NCBI GenBank assembly: GCA_945918315.1
Contig: CAMEIK010000013.1
Location: forward strand, 1-12,949
Length of the DNA: 12,949 bases
Direction: 5' to 3'
DNA from: an uncultured Clostridia bacterium
GTDB lineage: Bacteria; Bacillota; Clostridia; Oscillospirales; Oscillospiraceae
The notes under the pieces were generated by a model. The model was not told the DNA's origin. It worked only from the letters and a program-made list of their open reading frames with translations, and did no database searches. This document shows positions 1 to 7,384 of this stretch, in pieces (within the stretch, counting starts at the first letter, position 1; every line of letters begins with the position of its first letter). Both the position numbers and the translations under genes were made by a program.

Positions 1-187
1 GGCGCAGCCAGCTTTCCAGCTCGTTTTCGGGAGCGGGTGCTTTCTTCGGGGGAAGGGTATCGTCAATGGAAAACCGGGGGAGTGTATTCTCTTCCCGGAC
101 GGATCCCTGCTTGGATGCGGGGGAACGGTTGGAGCGGGGAGAAGAGAATTTTCCCTTCCGGGGCTGTGAAAACTTACCTTGTGCCAC
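1..187 (-). CDS. 5' part of an unidentified protein gene, running off the left edge
   Basis: A GTG start at 187-185 lies 8 bases after a strong AAGGAGG ribosome binding site (196-202). The frame is open for 62 codons to the window edge. It also has its own promoter about 95 bases upstream, so I take it as real although only the N-terminus is present. The visible protein begins MAQGKFSQPRKGKFSSPR and is rich in Lys, Arg, Ser and Pro for about 35 residues. It then turns more acidic (around FSIDDTLPP and ENELESWL). There is no signal peptide or hydrophobic segment in the visible part, so it is probably cytoplasmic. The low-complexity basic start suggests a disordered tail preceding a folded domain outside the window. 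It lies downstream of mfd on the same strand. I do not recognise the family and assign no function. Confidence 0.72.
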   Translation of the reverse strand, partial: MAQGKFSQPRKGKFSSPRSNRSPASKQGSVREENTLPRFSIDDTLPPKKAPAPENELESWLR

Positions 188-213
188 AGGGGTAACCTCC
201 TTCGTGGAGAATT

Positions 214-242
214 GGCAGTAACGCGGACAGGCCGCGGCTGCC
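214..242 (-). other. Interrupted hairpin in the 5' leader of the left-edge gene
   Basis: On the minus strand GGCAG (242-238) and CTGCC (218-214) pair. Inside them GCGG (235-232) and CCGC (226-223) pair, leaving a 5-base loop and a small asymmetric internal loop. It lies between the promoter and the ribosome binding site without covering either. No U-tract follows, so it is not a terminator. It may only stabilise the leader. Confidence 0.35.
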
Positions 243-280
243 TGAGAAAAAAGAGAAAATGTGTTGTTTTTCTGCTTGCT

Positions 281-309
281 ATTATACCATGGGTTTGCGC
301 CCTTGACAA
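281..309 (-). promoter_or_regulatory. Sigma-A promoter with extended -10 for the gene at the left edge
   Basis: On the minus strand TTGTCA (309-304) is followed after exactly 17 bases by TATAAT (286-281). The -10 is preceded by TGG, giving an extended -10 element. Transcription would start near 274, leaving an untranslated leader of roughly 85 bases before the GTG at 187. The -35 box begins only about 20 bases after the mfd stop codon, and no terminator separates them, so mfd transcripts may also read into this gene. Confidence 0.85.
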
Positions 310-330
310 TGGGAATCCCTGGATGAAATT

Positions 331-3300
331 TTATGATTTTCGGAAAGAGGCAAAGCGCTCCACAAAGAGCTTGCTTTGCTTCAGACTGTCCGGACCGGAA
401 ACCAGCCGGAAACGCAGAGTCGGCTCCTTGGCGTTGGGGAGGAATGTGACTCTTGTCTTGTAGTCGGGATCGGCGCACAGAGCGCTGACTGCCTGAAAGT
501 CCAGGTCCGCAAGGACAAACAGGACATCGCCTCCCCGCTGTTTGATGTCTTTGATTCCGGCGGCCTTGGCTTTGGCCCGGAGCAGAGCCACATCGATCAG
601 GTTCAGAACCCCCTTAGGCGGTTCGCCGTACCGGTCCACAATTTCGTCCAGCAGGTCGTCCGCGTCCTCCTGGCTGCGGATGGCGGCCATCCGGCGGTAC
701 AGGTCCATCCGTTCCTCTCCCCGGGCAACGTAGCTTTTCTCCACGTTGGCGGTGATATTCAGGTCGGCGGTACACTCAGGCGCCTGGGGCGCCTGGCCCC
801 GTTCCTCCAGAACCGCTTCATCCAGGAGCTTGAGGTACATGTCATAGCCCACGCTCATCATGTGCCCCGACTGCTCCGCGCCCAGCAGATTTCCCGCACC
901 CCGGATCTCCAGGTCCCGCATGGCGATTTTGAAGCCGGAGCCGAACTCGGCAAAGTCCCGAATGGCGCTCAGACGCTTCTCAGCCACCTCGGTCAGGTTC
1001 TTGTCCGGGCGGTAGGTAAAGTAGGCATAGGCGTGGCGGGTGGATCTGCCCACCCGGCCCCGAAGCTGGTGCAGCTGGCTCAGGCCGAACCGGTCCGCGT
1101 TTTCGATGATCAGAGTATTGGCATTGGGAATATCCAGACCGGTTTCTATGATGGTGGTGCACACAAGCACCTGGATTTCTCCCTCGGCCATGGCGCTCAT
1201 CACATCTGCCAGGGTGTCCTCGGTCATTTGCCCGTGGGCCACGCCCACGGTGATGCCGGGAATCCGCCTGCGCAGAGCGCCGGCGCACTGGTCGATGGTT
1301 TCCGTGCGGTTGTGCAGATAGAAGACCTGACCGCCCCGTTCCGTCTCCCGGCGGATGGCGTCGTCAATAATGGGGGCGCTGTATTCCATGACAAAGGTCT
1401 GCACGGGATACCGGTCGGAGGGGGGCTGTTCAATGGTGGACATATCCCGGATTCCGGACAGAGCCATGTTGAGGGTCCTGGGAATGGGGGTTGCGGACAG
1501 GGTAAGCACATCCACGCCCTTGGAAAGCTCCTTCAGCCGTTCCTTGTGGCTGACACCGAAGCGCTGCTCCTCGTCTACGATCAATAGACCAAGATCCTTG
1601 AAGGTAATACTTTTCTGCAGAAGCTTGTGGGTGCCGATAATCACATCCACATTGCCGCTTCGCAGGTCGGAAAGGGTCTTCTGCTGCTGCTTGGGGGTTC
1701 GGAACCGGCTGAGCACATCGATATTCACCGGGAAGCCCCGGAAACGCTCCACCGCGGTCTGATAGTGCTGCTGGGCAAGAACGGTGGTGGGAACCAGAAT
1801 GGCGGCCTGCTTGCCGTCCATGACCGCTTTCATCACCGCCCGGAGGGCGACCTCGGTTTTGCCAAAGCCCACATCGCCGCAGAGCAGCCGGTCCATGGGG
1901 GTGGGGGATTCCATATCGTGCTTGATGTCCGCGATGCAGCGGAGCTGGTCATCGGTTTCGGGATAGGGGAAATTGTCTTCGAATTCCTTCTGCCAGGGGG
2001 CGTCTGCCGAGAAGGCATATCCCGGCTGCCGCTTCCGGGCCGCGTAGAGCTGAATCAACTGCCCTGCCATGTCCTTGGCGGCTTTCCGGGCCTTGGCCTT
2101 GGTTTTCTGCCAGGCATCGGAGCCGATTTTATTCAGCCGGACATTGCTGTCCTCACCGCCTCCTCCGATATACTTGCTGACAAGGTCTAGCTGGGTGGCG
2201 GGAACAAACAGAGTGTCGGAGCCCTGATAGGCAATTTTAATATAGTCCTTGACCGCCCCGTCCACCTTGATCTGCTCCATGGCCATGAAGCGGCCGATGC
2301 CGTAGTTTTCGTGGACCACCAGGTCGCCGGGGGAAAGGTCCGTGAAGGAGTTCAGCTTCTGCCGGTTGGTGGCGGCTTTTTTGGGCTTGCGCCGGGTTTC
2401 CCGCTTGGCAATGAGCTGTCCTTCGGTGAGAATGGCAATTTTGGACATGGGATATTCCATGCCGTAGGGGAGGGTCCCGTCGGTGAGGAGAATCTGCCCG
2501 GGGTGGGGAAGGGTGGTCAGAGGAATGGCAAGGAAGGCGGACAGCCCTTTTTCCCGGAGCATCTGCTGAAGAAGCTCTGCACGGCGTCGGGTACCGCAGA
2601 GCACCAGAGAGCCGAATTCCATTTTCTGGTAATACGCCAGGTCTGCCGCGGCGGTGTCCATACTGCCGCCGTAGCTGGGAAGCTGCTTGGCGGACATGGG
2701 AAGCAGAAGGGTGGGCGGACAGTCGGCAGGATAGGCAGAACCGGCAAAGGCGTCAAAGTAAACGGTGCACCTGCCCCGAAGCGATCCGCAGAAGTCCTCC
2801 CACTGGCAGCAGTAATCGCACAGCTCCCCGACGGCAAGGCCGGACTGGAGAGAGCTGTCCAGAAGCATACCCATTTCCTCCGTCCGGGTCCGGGCGGTGC
2901 GCTGCAGGGCGCTGTGGTCGCAGATCACAAAGAGGGCGTTTTCCGGAATATAGTCCATTGCGGTGGCGTTTTCCGGATAGATAAGGGCCATATACCGATC
3001 GGAAGCGGAGACGGTAAGGCTGTTCTCGAATTTCTCCAGGTCCTTTGTCAGGGTAGCCACGAGGGGCGCATTGACATTTTTCCGCCGGTTTTGTCGGGCG
3101 ATGAGGCTGCGAAGATCCTTGCAAAGCCCCGCAAGCCCACCGGGATGCAGGGTTGGTATGGTCTCAGCCACGGGAAGAATCCGGGCTTCGGAAATATTCT
3201 CACCCCGACGCTGGGTGTCCGTATCAAAGGGGGCGAGGGTATCCAGCTCGTCGCCGAAAAACTCCGCCCGGACGGGACTGTCGGTGCCGGGGGAGTAAAT

Positions 3301-3840
3301 ATCCACGATACCGCCCCGGACGGTAAACTGTCCAACACCCTCTACCATGGGGGAGCGGTTGTACCCCGCGGCAGTGAGCCGGGCGGTGAGTTCCTCCAGA
3401 GGGTATTCCTTTCCGACTTCCAGGGTGAAGGCGGCAGCGTTCATGACAGCCGAGGGCATGGTCCTTAGGCTGAGAGATTCCCAGGTTACAATCTGGATGG
3501 GAGTTTCCTCCCGGGAAAGGGCATAGAGCTGCCCGATCCGCTTCTGCTCCCAGGACCGGGAAACGGCGGAGGCGTCATAGAGGGTCAGCTCCCGTCCGGG
3601 AAGAATGGGAACGGTTACCCCCAGAAAGTCCTTTAAGTCCTCCTGAAGACGCCGGGCGGCAATGTCGTCCTGGCAAAGGATGACCAGAGGGCGTTTTGCG
3701 TCCTGACAAAGACCGGCGATCAGGTGGCTGCGGTTAATCTGACCAATGCCGGTGACCGCGGCTGTCCGGTTCTCCGAAAGTCCTTCCAGGAGACTGCGGT
3801 ATTCGGGAATATTGTGAAGCAGATGGATAAGCTGTTCCAT
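331..3840 (-). CDS. mfd: Transcription-repair coupling factor Mfd
   Basis: Mfd is an ATP-dependent DNA translocase that pushes RNA polymerase stalled at DNA lesions off the template and recruits UvrA, coupling transcription to nucleotide excision repair. The protein is 1169 residues, normal for the family. Residues 1 to about 210 are the UvrB-like region. Residues 499-560 (SFTDLSPGDLVVHENYGIGR) are the CarD-like RNA polymerase interaction domain. The translocase motor has Walker A GDVGFGKT (655-662), DEEQ box (756-759), SATPIPRTL (782-790), TTIIETGLDIPNANTLII (895-912) and the arginine motif QLRGRVGRS (925-933). About 1030-1130 is the TRCF C-terminal domain. The start chosen is the ATG at 3840, six bases after GGAGG (3851-3847). 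An upstream in-frame extension to 3924 exists but lacks such a site. It is the last gene of the prs-pth-glycosyltransferase-mfd set, 125 bases after the previous gene. Confidence 0.97.
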   Translation of the reverse strand: MEQLIHLLHNIPEYRSLLEGLSENRTAAVTGIGQINRSHLIAGLCQDAKRPLVILCQDDIAARRLQEDLKDFLGVTVPILPGRELTLYDASAVSRSWEQKRIGQLYALSREETPIQIVTWESLSLRTMPSAVMNAAAFTLEVGKEYPLEELTARLTAAGYNRSPMVEGVGQFTVRGGIVDIYSPGTDSPVRAEFFGDELDTLAPFDTDTQRRGENISEARILPVAETIPTLHPGGLAGLCKDLRSLIARQNRRKNVNAPLVATLTKDLEKFENSLTVSASDRYMALIYPENATAMDYIPENALFVICDHSALQRTARTRTEEMGMLLDSSLQSGLAVGELCDYCCQWEDFCGSLRGRCTVYFDAFAGSAYPADCPPTLLLPMSAKQLPSYGGSMDTAAADLAYYQKMEFGSLVLCGTRRRAELLQQMLREKGLSAFLAIPLTTLPHPGQILLTDGTLPYGMEYPMSKIAILTEGQLIAKRETRRKPKKAATNRQKLNSFTDLSPGDLVVHENYGIGRFMAMEQIKVDGAVKDYIKIAYQGSDTLFVPATQLDLVSKYIGGGGEDSNVRLNKIGSDAWQKTKAKARKAAKDMAGQLIQLYAARKRQPGYAFSADAPWQKEFEDNFPYPETDDQLRCIADIKHDMESPTPMDRLLCGDVGFGKTEVALRAVMKAVMDGKQAAILVPTTVLAQQHYQTAVERFRGFPVNIDVLSRFRTPKQQQKTLSDLRSGNVDVIIGTHKLLQKSITFKDLGLLIVDEEQRFGVSHKERLKELSKGVDVLTLSATPIPRTLNMALSGIRDMSTIEQPPSDRYPVQTFVMEYSAPIIDDAIRRETERGGQVFYLHNRTETIDQCAGALRRRIPGITVGVAHGQMTEDTLADVMSAMAEGEIQVLVCTTIIETGLDIPNANTLIIENADRFGLSQLHQLRGRVGRSTRHAYAYFTYRPDKNLTEVAEKRLSAIRDFAEFGSGFKIAMRDLEIRGAGNLLGAEQSGHMMSVGYDMYLKLLDEAVLEERGQAPQAPECTADLNITANVEKSYVARGEERMDLYRRMAAIRSQEDADDLLDEIVDRYGEPPKGVLNLIDVALLRAKAKAAGIKDIKQRGGDVLFVLADLDFQAVSALCADPDYKTRVTFLPNAKEPTLRFRLVSGPDSLKQSKLFVERFASFRKS

Positions 3841-3911
3841 AAAGCACCTCCAGCGCCCATAGCGCTGCCGGGAGAACCGGGGCGAAAACTTTTGATTCCA
3901 CGGCACAAAGC

Positions 3912-3934
3912 GGAAAGGGGACAAAACCCCTTCC
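3912..3934 (-). other. Hairpin in the gap between the glycosyltransferase gene and mfd
   Basis: On the minus strand GGAAGGGG (3934-3927), loop TTTTGT, then CCCCTTTCC (3920-3912) forms an 8-pair stem with one bulged base. No run of T follows on either strand, so it does not look like an intrinsic terminator. I see no convincing promoter for mfd in 3841-3965. Mfd is therefore probably read through from upstream, with this hairpin as a possible processing or pause element. Confidence 0.4.
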
Positions 3935-3965
3935 CGTTCTTTGTAGTAAAACGTAGTTTATTGAC

Positions 3966-5555
3966 TTATTCTATTGGACGCAGATAGAAAACATTGCAGG
4001 GGAATTCAAATTGCATGCCGGTGGCGCCCTTGATCCAGAAGCCGAAAAGTGTGTAATAGTGGTCGGGATACAGCCTGCCCACCTGATACGCACGATTCAT
4101 TTCCTTGAACGCGGCCCAACGGTCAATATAGTTTTGGACGGTTTTGTGGAAGATCGGCAGATAATAAGGCGTGCCCACACCGTATTCCTGATAGGTGGAG
4201 ATCAGAAGCTCCCCTTCCCGCAGTTCCATTCCCTCCGGCGTAGCAAACCGTTCTTCCTTAAGATCCATGGCCTGGAAATCCTTCTGGGGCAGATCCATCT
4301 GATCGAACGCCATTTTTCCCGGCTTCAGCTCCGTAATGGAGGTATACTGATTCTCAGGGATGGTGGAAATGATTTCCTGCATGGTGGTGACACCGGAATC
4401 CACCCCAAGGATATACAGATAATATCCGCCCCGCAGCGCCATGATAAGGCACACGGCAATGACAGCAATCTGTTTTCCGCCCTTCTGTCGGAGCCATTCG
4501 CCGCAAAGAGCGGCGCAGTACAGGTCGATGATTACGAAGAAGGGATAGTAGGTGCGCATGAAAACAGCGGTAACAAAAAGATTATATACGAAGAAACCGG
4601 CGGTTACCAGCGGAACGAGGAACCGGAAAAGATACGCACAGCCCTGGGTTTGCCTTGCGGCAGGAATACGCCTGCCGACCTGCCAGATTGTGATGCCGGT
4701 AATCAGCGGGAGCCCGGAATAGAGCAGGGTATACAGTACGACAGAAATCAGATGATTCACGGGGCCGCCTACCTCTGTCAGGTTGGTGCCTGCCATGTAA
4801 TTGTGGGTTTCATGGGCGGCCGTCCAGAACAGGAAGGTAGGATCCGTCAGGGTTTTGGGGGAGAGCAGCAGAAAACCGAGGAGAAAACAGCCGGCGGCCT
4901 TCCAGGTGCCCCGGGAAAGAGCCTTTTTTCCACTGCCGGAAAAGACCTTCCGAAAGCCGAAATAGGGAATCAGAAGGAAGAAGATCAGCGGGTATTTGAT
5001 GGCGGTCAGCACACCGCAGGCTGCCGCGGCCAGAAGAAAATACCGGAACTTTTCCGTCTGCATGCCTTTGGCGCTGAAGTAGAGCAGCACCATGAGGAAA
5101 AGGAAAGAAGCGCTGTCACCGGTGGCGTACCTGGACTGCTCAATGTGCATCAGGCCAAAAAGCATGGTGGCAAGATACACGGCGGAAGCGGCAGGGTCCT
5201 TTGTAAAAAACCCGCGAAGCAGCTTCAGCCCCATTGCCGTACCCAGCAGAAAATACACGCAGCCGGCAATCCGGCCGATGAAGCGGCCATCGGTGTCCGA
5301 AGAGCCGAAAAGAAGCTTCAGAAGCTGAAAGGGCGTATGCAGTGTAAATCCGCCCTCGGGATAGAACTTCGTGGGAACGTACGAATCCGCCTGGCCCGTC
5401 AGGAACAGGGCAAGATTACGGGCAGAATTGTAAAACACCGGCTCATCGGGATGCAGAGAGGCGTTGTGCATCAAGCCGGGGAGCCGGGTCAGGAAAATCA
5501 GGGCGATGGCGGCAAAAATCAAAACGCCGCGTTTGAATGAGCGGTTTTTCTCCAT
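3966..5555 (-). CDS. Multi-pass membrane glycosyltransferase, GT39/ArnT-like (GT-C fold)
   Basis: This 529-residue protein is built like the GT-C enzymes that move sugars from a lipid-phosphate carrier to acceptors on the outer face of the cytoplasmic membrane (protein O-mannosyltransferase PMT, ArnT and relatives). A short basic N-terminus is followed by a transmembrane helix at about 10-27. A loop then carries HPDEPVFY (35-42), whose Asp37-Glu38 pair matches the catalytic DE motif of the first outer loop in this class. Around ten further hydrophobic helices run to about residue 383. The last 146 residues are a soluble, probably extracellular tail rich in Tyr and acidic residues. The ATG at 5555 lies 5 bases after a GGGGGG run, a weak binding site, and 15 bases after the pth stop. 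Acceptor and donor cannot be deduced. It is not a usual member of the prs-pth-mfd neighbourhood. Confidence 0.8.
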   Translation of the reverse strand: MEKNRSFKRGVLIFAAIALIFLTRLPGLMHNASLHPDEPVFYNSARNLALFLTGQADSYVPTKFYPEGGFTLHTPFQLLKLLFGSSDTDGRFIGRIAGCVYFLLGTAMGLKLLRGFFTKDPAASAVYLATMLFGLMHIEQSRYATGDSASFLFLMVLLYFSAKGMQTEKFRYFLLAAAACGVLTAIKYPLIFFLLIPYFGFRKVFSGSGKKALSRGTWKAAGCFLLGFLLLSPKTLTDPTFLFWTAAHETHNYMAGTNLTEVGGPVNHLISVVLYTLLYSGLPLITGITIWQVGRRIPAARQTQGCAYLFRFLVPLVTAGFFVYNLFVTAVFMRTYYPFFVIIDLYCAALCGEWLRQKGGKQIAVIAVCLIMALRGGYYLYILGVDSGVTTMQEIISTIPENQYTSITELKPGKMAFDQMDLPQKDFQAMDLKEERFATPEGMELREGELLISTYQEYGVGTPYYLPIFHKTVQNYIDRWAAFKEMNRAYQVGRLYPDHYYTLFGFWIKGATGMQFEFPCNVFYLRPIE

Positions 5556-5570
5556 GGTGTCCCCCCGCTT

Positions 5571-6164
5571 CTATGGATGAAAGCCGTTAAATCTGTTTGC
5601 GGCTTCTGGTACACCTTTGTCAAGAATGGTAAGGGCGGCATCCCCGGCGGCATCCAGGGCCGCGCTGACCGCTTTTTCCTCAGCGGGTGGAAATGCTCCC
5701 AGAACCCAGGCAGCAAGGTCATAGTCCGGATTGGGTTTCGCGCCTACACCAATCTTTACCCGGGGAAAGGCTTCGCTTCCCAGCTGGGCGATGACGGACT
5801 TGATCCCGTTGTGACCCCCCGCGGAGCCATCTGCCCGGACCCGAAGCCGCCCGGGCGCCAGGGAAATATCGTCAAACAGGACGATAATTCTCTGGGGCGG
5901 AATTTGGAAATAGGCACTGAGCTGAAGCACCGACTGGCCGGACAGGTTCATATAGGTCAGCGGCTTCAGGAGGTACAGGACCTTTCCGCCATACAGGACC
6001 TTGCCATACAGACCCTGAAATCTGGCTTTGTCGATTTTGCACCCCAGCCGGTCAGCCAGCCGGTCAATGGCCCGGAAGCCGCAGTTGTGCCGGGAACGTT
6101 CGTACTCCCGGCCGGGGTTTCCCAGTCCGACAATGAGCCAGGCGTCTTTTGAAGAGCCGATCAT
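5571..6164 (-). CDS. pth: Peptidyl-tRNA hydrolase
   Basis: Pth cleaves the ester bond of peptidyl-tRNAs that drop off the ribosome, recycling tRNA; it acts as a soluble monomer. The 197-residue length fits the bacterial family. The active site residues are all visible: Asn16 in GLGNPG, His26 in SRHNCGF, Asn73 in TYMNLSG, Asp98 in LFDDISL and Asn119 in SAGGHNGIKS. The ATG at 6164 is only 3 bases after the prs stop codon. Its upstream sequence (end of prs) contains no good ribosome binding site, so translation is probably coupled to prs. No other usable start lies before the conserved GLGNPG. In Bacillus the corresponding gene (spoVC) also lies between prs and mfd. Confidence 0.97.
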   Translation of the reverse strand: MIGSSKDAWLIVGLGNPGREYERSRHNCGFRAIDRLADRLGCKIDKARFQGLYGKVLYGGKVLYLLKPLTYMNLSGQSVLQLSAYFQIPPQRIIVLFDDISLAPGRLRVRADGSAGGHNGIKSVIAQLGSEAFPRVKIGVGAKPNPDYDLAAWVLGAFPPAEEKAVSAALDAAGDAALTILDKGVPEAANRFNGFHP

Positions 6165-6167
6165 GGC

Positions 6168-7133
6168 TTAGAACAGGTCGGCAATGGAGGTGCCGCCGTG
6201 GACATGCTCGATGGCACGGGCAAACACGGGAGCCACATCCAGATACTTGAGCTTGCCGGAGGGGGTGTTCTGCTGCTGAGGAATGGTGTTCAGGAATACC
6301 ATCTCCTGAATGGGGCTGTTCTCAATTCGTTCGAAAGCGGGGCCGGACAGAACGCCGTGGGTAGCGCAGGCATAGACGGCCTTGGCACCGCCCACATCCA
6401 CCAAAGCCTTGGCGGCGTTGCACAGGGAACCGGCGGTATCCACCATGTCGTCATAGAGGATGCAGGTCTTGTCCCGGACGTCGCCGATGATGTTCATGAC
6501 CTCGCACACGTTGGCCTTCTGGCGGCGCTTATCCACAATGGCAAGGCCCATATGAACCTTGGCGGCAAAGGCACGGGCACGGCCTACGGAGCCAACGTCA
6601 GGGGAGACCACGATAAACTCATCGTGGCTGTAAACATCCTCGGGGAATTTTTTCAGATAGTAGTCCACAAACGTGGGATTGCCCTGCAGATGGTCCAGAG
6701 GGATATCAAAGAAGCCCTGGATCTGGGCGGCGTGAAGGTCCATGGTGAGCACCCGGTGCGCTCCCGCGGCGGTGATCATGTTGGCCACCAGCTTGGCAGA
6801 GATGGGGTCCCGGCTCTTGGCCTTCCGGTCCTGGCGGGCATAGCCGAAGTAGGGGATGACGGCGGTGATCCGGCCGGCGGAAGCCCGGCGGCAGGCATCG
6901 GTCATCACAAGGAGCTCCATCAGATTGTTATTCACGGGCTTGCAGGTAGACTGGATCAGAAATACGTCCGCGCCGCGAACGGTTTCCTCCAGGGAGACGG
7001 AAACCTCACCGTCGGCGAAAGTCTTGACCTCCGCGCGGCCGAGGGGAACGCCCAGGAATCTGCAAATGGTTTCAGCGAATTGGGGATTGGAGTTGCCACA
7101 GAAAATTTTAATGTTATCTCCGTACGCAATCAT
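6168..7133 (-). CDS. prs: Ribose-phosphate pyrophosphokinase (PRPP synthetase)
   Basis: Prs transfers pyrophosphate from ATP to ribose 5-phosphate, making PRPP for purine, pyrimidine, NAD, histidine and tryptophan synthesis. The 321 residues match the class I family. Visible elements are the flexible catalytic loop YFGYARQDRK (95-104), the Mg/ATP segment DLHAAQIQGFF (132-142), and the PRPP-binding loop ILYDDMVDTAGSL (225-237). I place the start at the ATG at 7133. A TTG immediately before it (7136) is also in frame and sits 7 rather than 10 bases after the GAGGT binding site, so initiation at either is possible; the products differ by one residue. It is the first gene of the leftward operon and is divergent from the purine operon that consumes its product. 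The promoter is at 7207-7236. Confidence 0.97.
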   Translation of the reverse strand: MIAYGDNIKIFCGNSNPQFAETICRFLGVPLGRAEVKTFADGEVSVSLEETVRGADVFLIQSTCKPVNNNLMELLVMTDACRRASAGRITAVIPYFGYARQDRKAKSRDPISAKLVANMITAAGAHRVLTMDLHAAQIQGFFDIPLDHLQGNPTFVDYYLKKFPEDVYSHDEFIVVSPDVGSVGRARAFAAKVHMGLAIVDKRRQKANVCEVMNIIGDVRDKTCILYDDMVDTAGSLCNAAKALVDVGGAKAVYACATHGVLSGPAFERIENSPIQEMVFLNTIPQQQNTPSGKLKYLDVAPVFARAIEHVHGGTSIADLF

Positions 7134-7206
7134 CAATGATTAACCTCGCTTTTTCTCATTTTCTATTTTTTCTGACCAAGTCTGGACCATAAGCCCGGAC
7201 GGGAAC

Positions 7207-7236
7207 ATTATACCATTCCCTTCCGGGAAAAAGCAA
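7207..7236 (-). promoter_or_regulatory. prs promoter with perfect extended -10 and an internal inverted repeat
   Basis: On the minus strand TATAAT (7212-7207) is preceded by TGG, a full extended -10. At 18 bases upstream is TTGCTT (7236-7231), a poor -35 that the extended -10 could compensate for. The start of transcription would be near 7200, giving a leader of about 65 bases. The spacer holds the inverted repeat TTCCC-TTCC-GGGAA (7216-7229), placed where a bound repressor would block polymerase. Confidence 0.75.
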
Positions 7237-7302
7237 CACCGCGCCGGAAAAAAACCGCCGAAAATCAGAGGCATTTTTCCCCATTCTTCTTGCAATCCGC
7301 CT

Positions 7303-7316
7303 ATTTTCCGGAAAAT
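7303..7316. promoter_or_regulatory. Perfect 14-base palindrome in the prs/purC divergent control region
   Basis: ATTTTCCGGAAAAT is a perfect palindrome centred between the two divergent promoters, ending 33 bases before the purC -35 box. Two related half-motifs lie on the prs side: CCGGAAAA at 7244-7251 and CCGAAAAT at 7258-7265. A frame shifted by one base matches 10 of 13 positions of the Bacillus PurR box as I remember it (AWWWCCGAACWWT). A purine repressor or other dimeric regulator binding here is inference. I see no gene in the rest of 7137-7349, which is A/T-tract rich. Confidence 0.4.
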
Positions 7317-7349
7317 GGGGGGAAAGCAAAAAGATTTTTCCCTTTTGAG

Positions 7350-7378
7350 TTGACAAATATGGGCGTTTCGTGTAAAAT
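7350..7378 (+). promoter_or_regulatory. Sigma-A promoter of the purC-purA-purB-guaA operon
   Basis: A perfect TTGACA -35 box (7350-7355) is followed by a 17-base spacer and TAAAAT (7373-7378), one base from the consensus -10. Transcription should start near 7385, about 163 bases before the purC ATG. It is the only strong plus-strand promoter I see ahead of the four purine genes. Confidence 0.88.
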
Positions 7379-7384
7379 TTCACT

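Noticed and set aside
131..142. GGAGCGGGGAGA, identical to one arm of the hairpin at 11045-11056
   Set aside because: A single shared 12-mer is expected by chance in a window of this size, and here it lacks the opposite arm.
303..332. TTGACA at 303-308 on the plus strand as a rightward promoter
   Set aside because: No -10-like hexamer lies at 16-18 bases, and the direction would be antisense into mfd. The same bases form the -35 of the convincing minus-strand promoter.
179..463. A 94-codon plus-strand frame at the left end
   Set aside because: It overlaps the 3' end of mfd and the promoter of the left-edge gene on the opposite strand, and has no binding site.
4011..5540. A 509-codon plus-strand frame opposite the glycosyltransferase gene
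   Set aside because: It is also the codon-aligned shadow frame. The minus-strand protein has a clear membrane topology and DE motif, while this one shows no family features.
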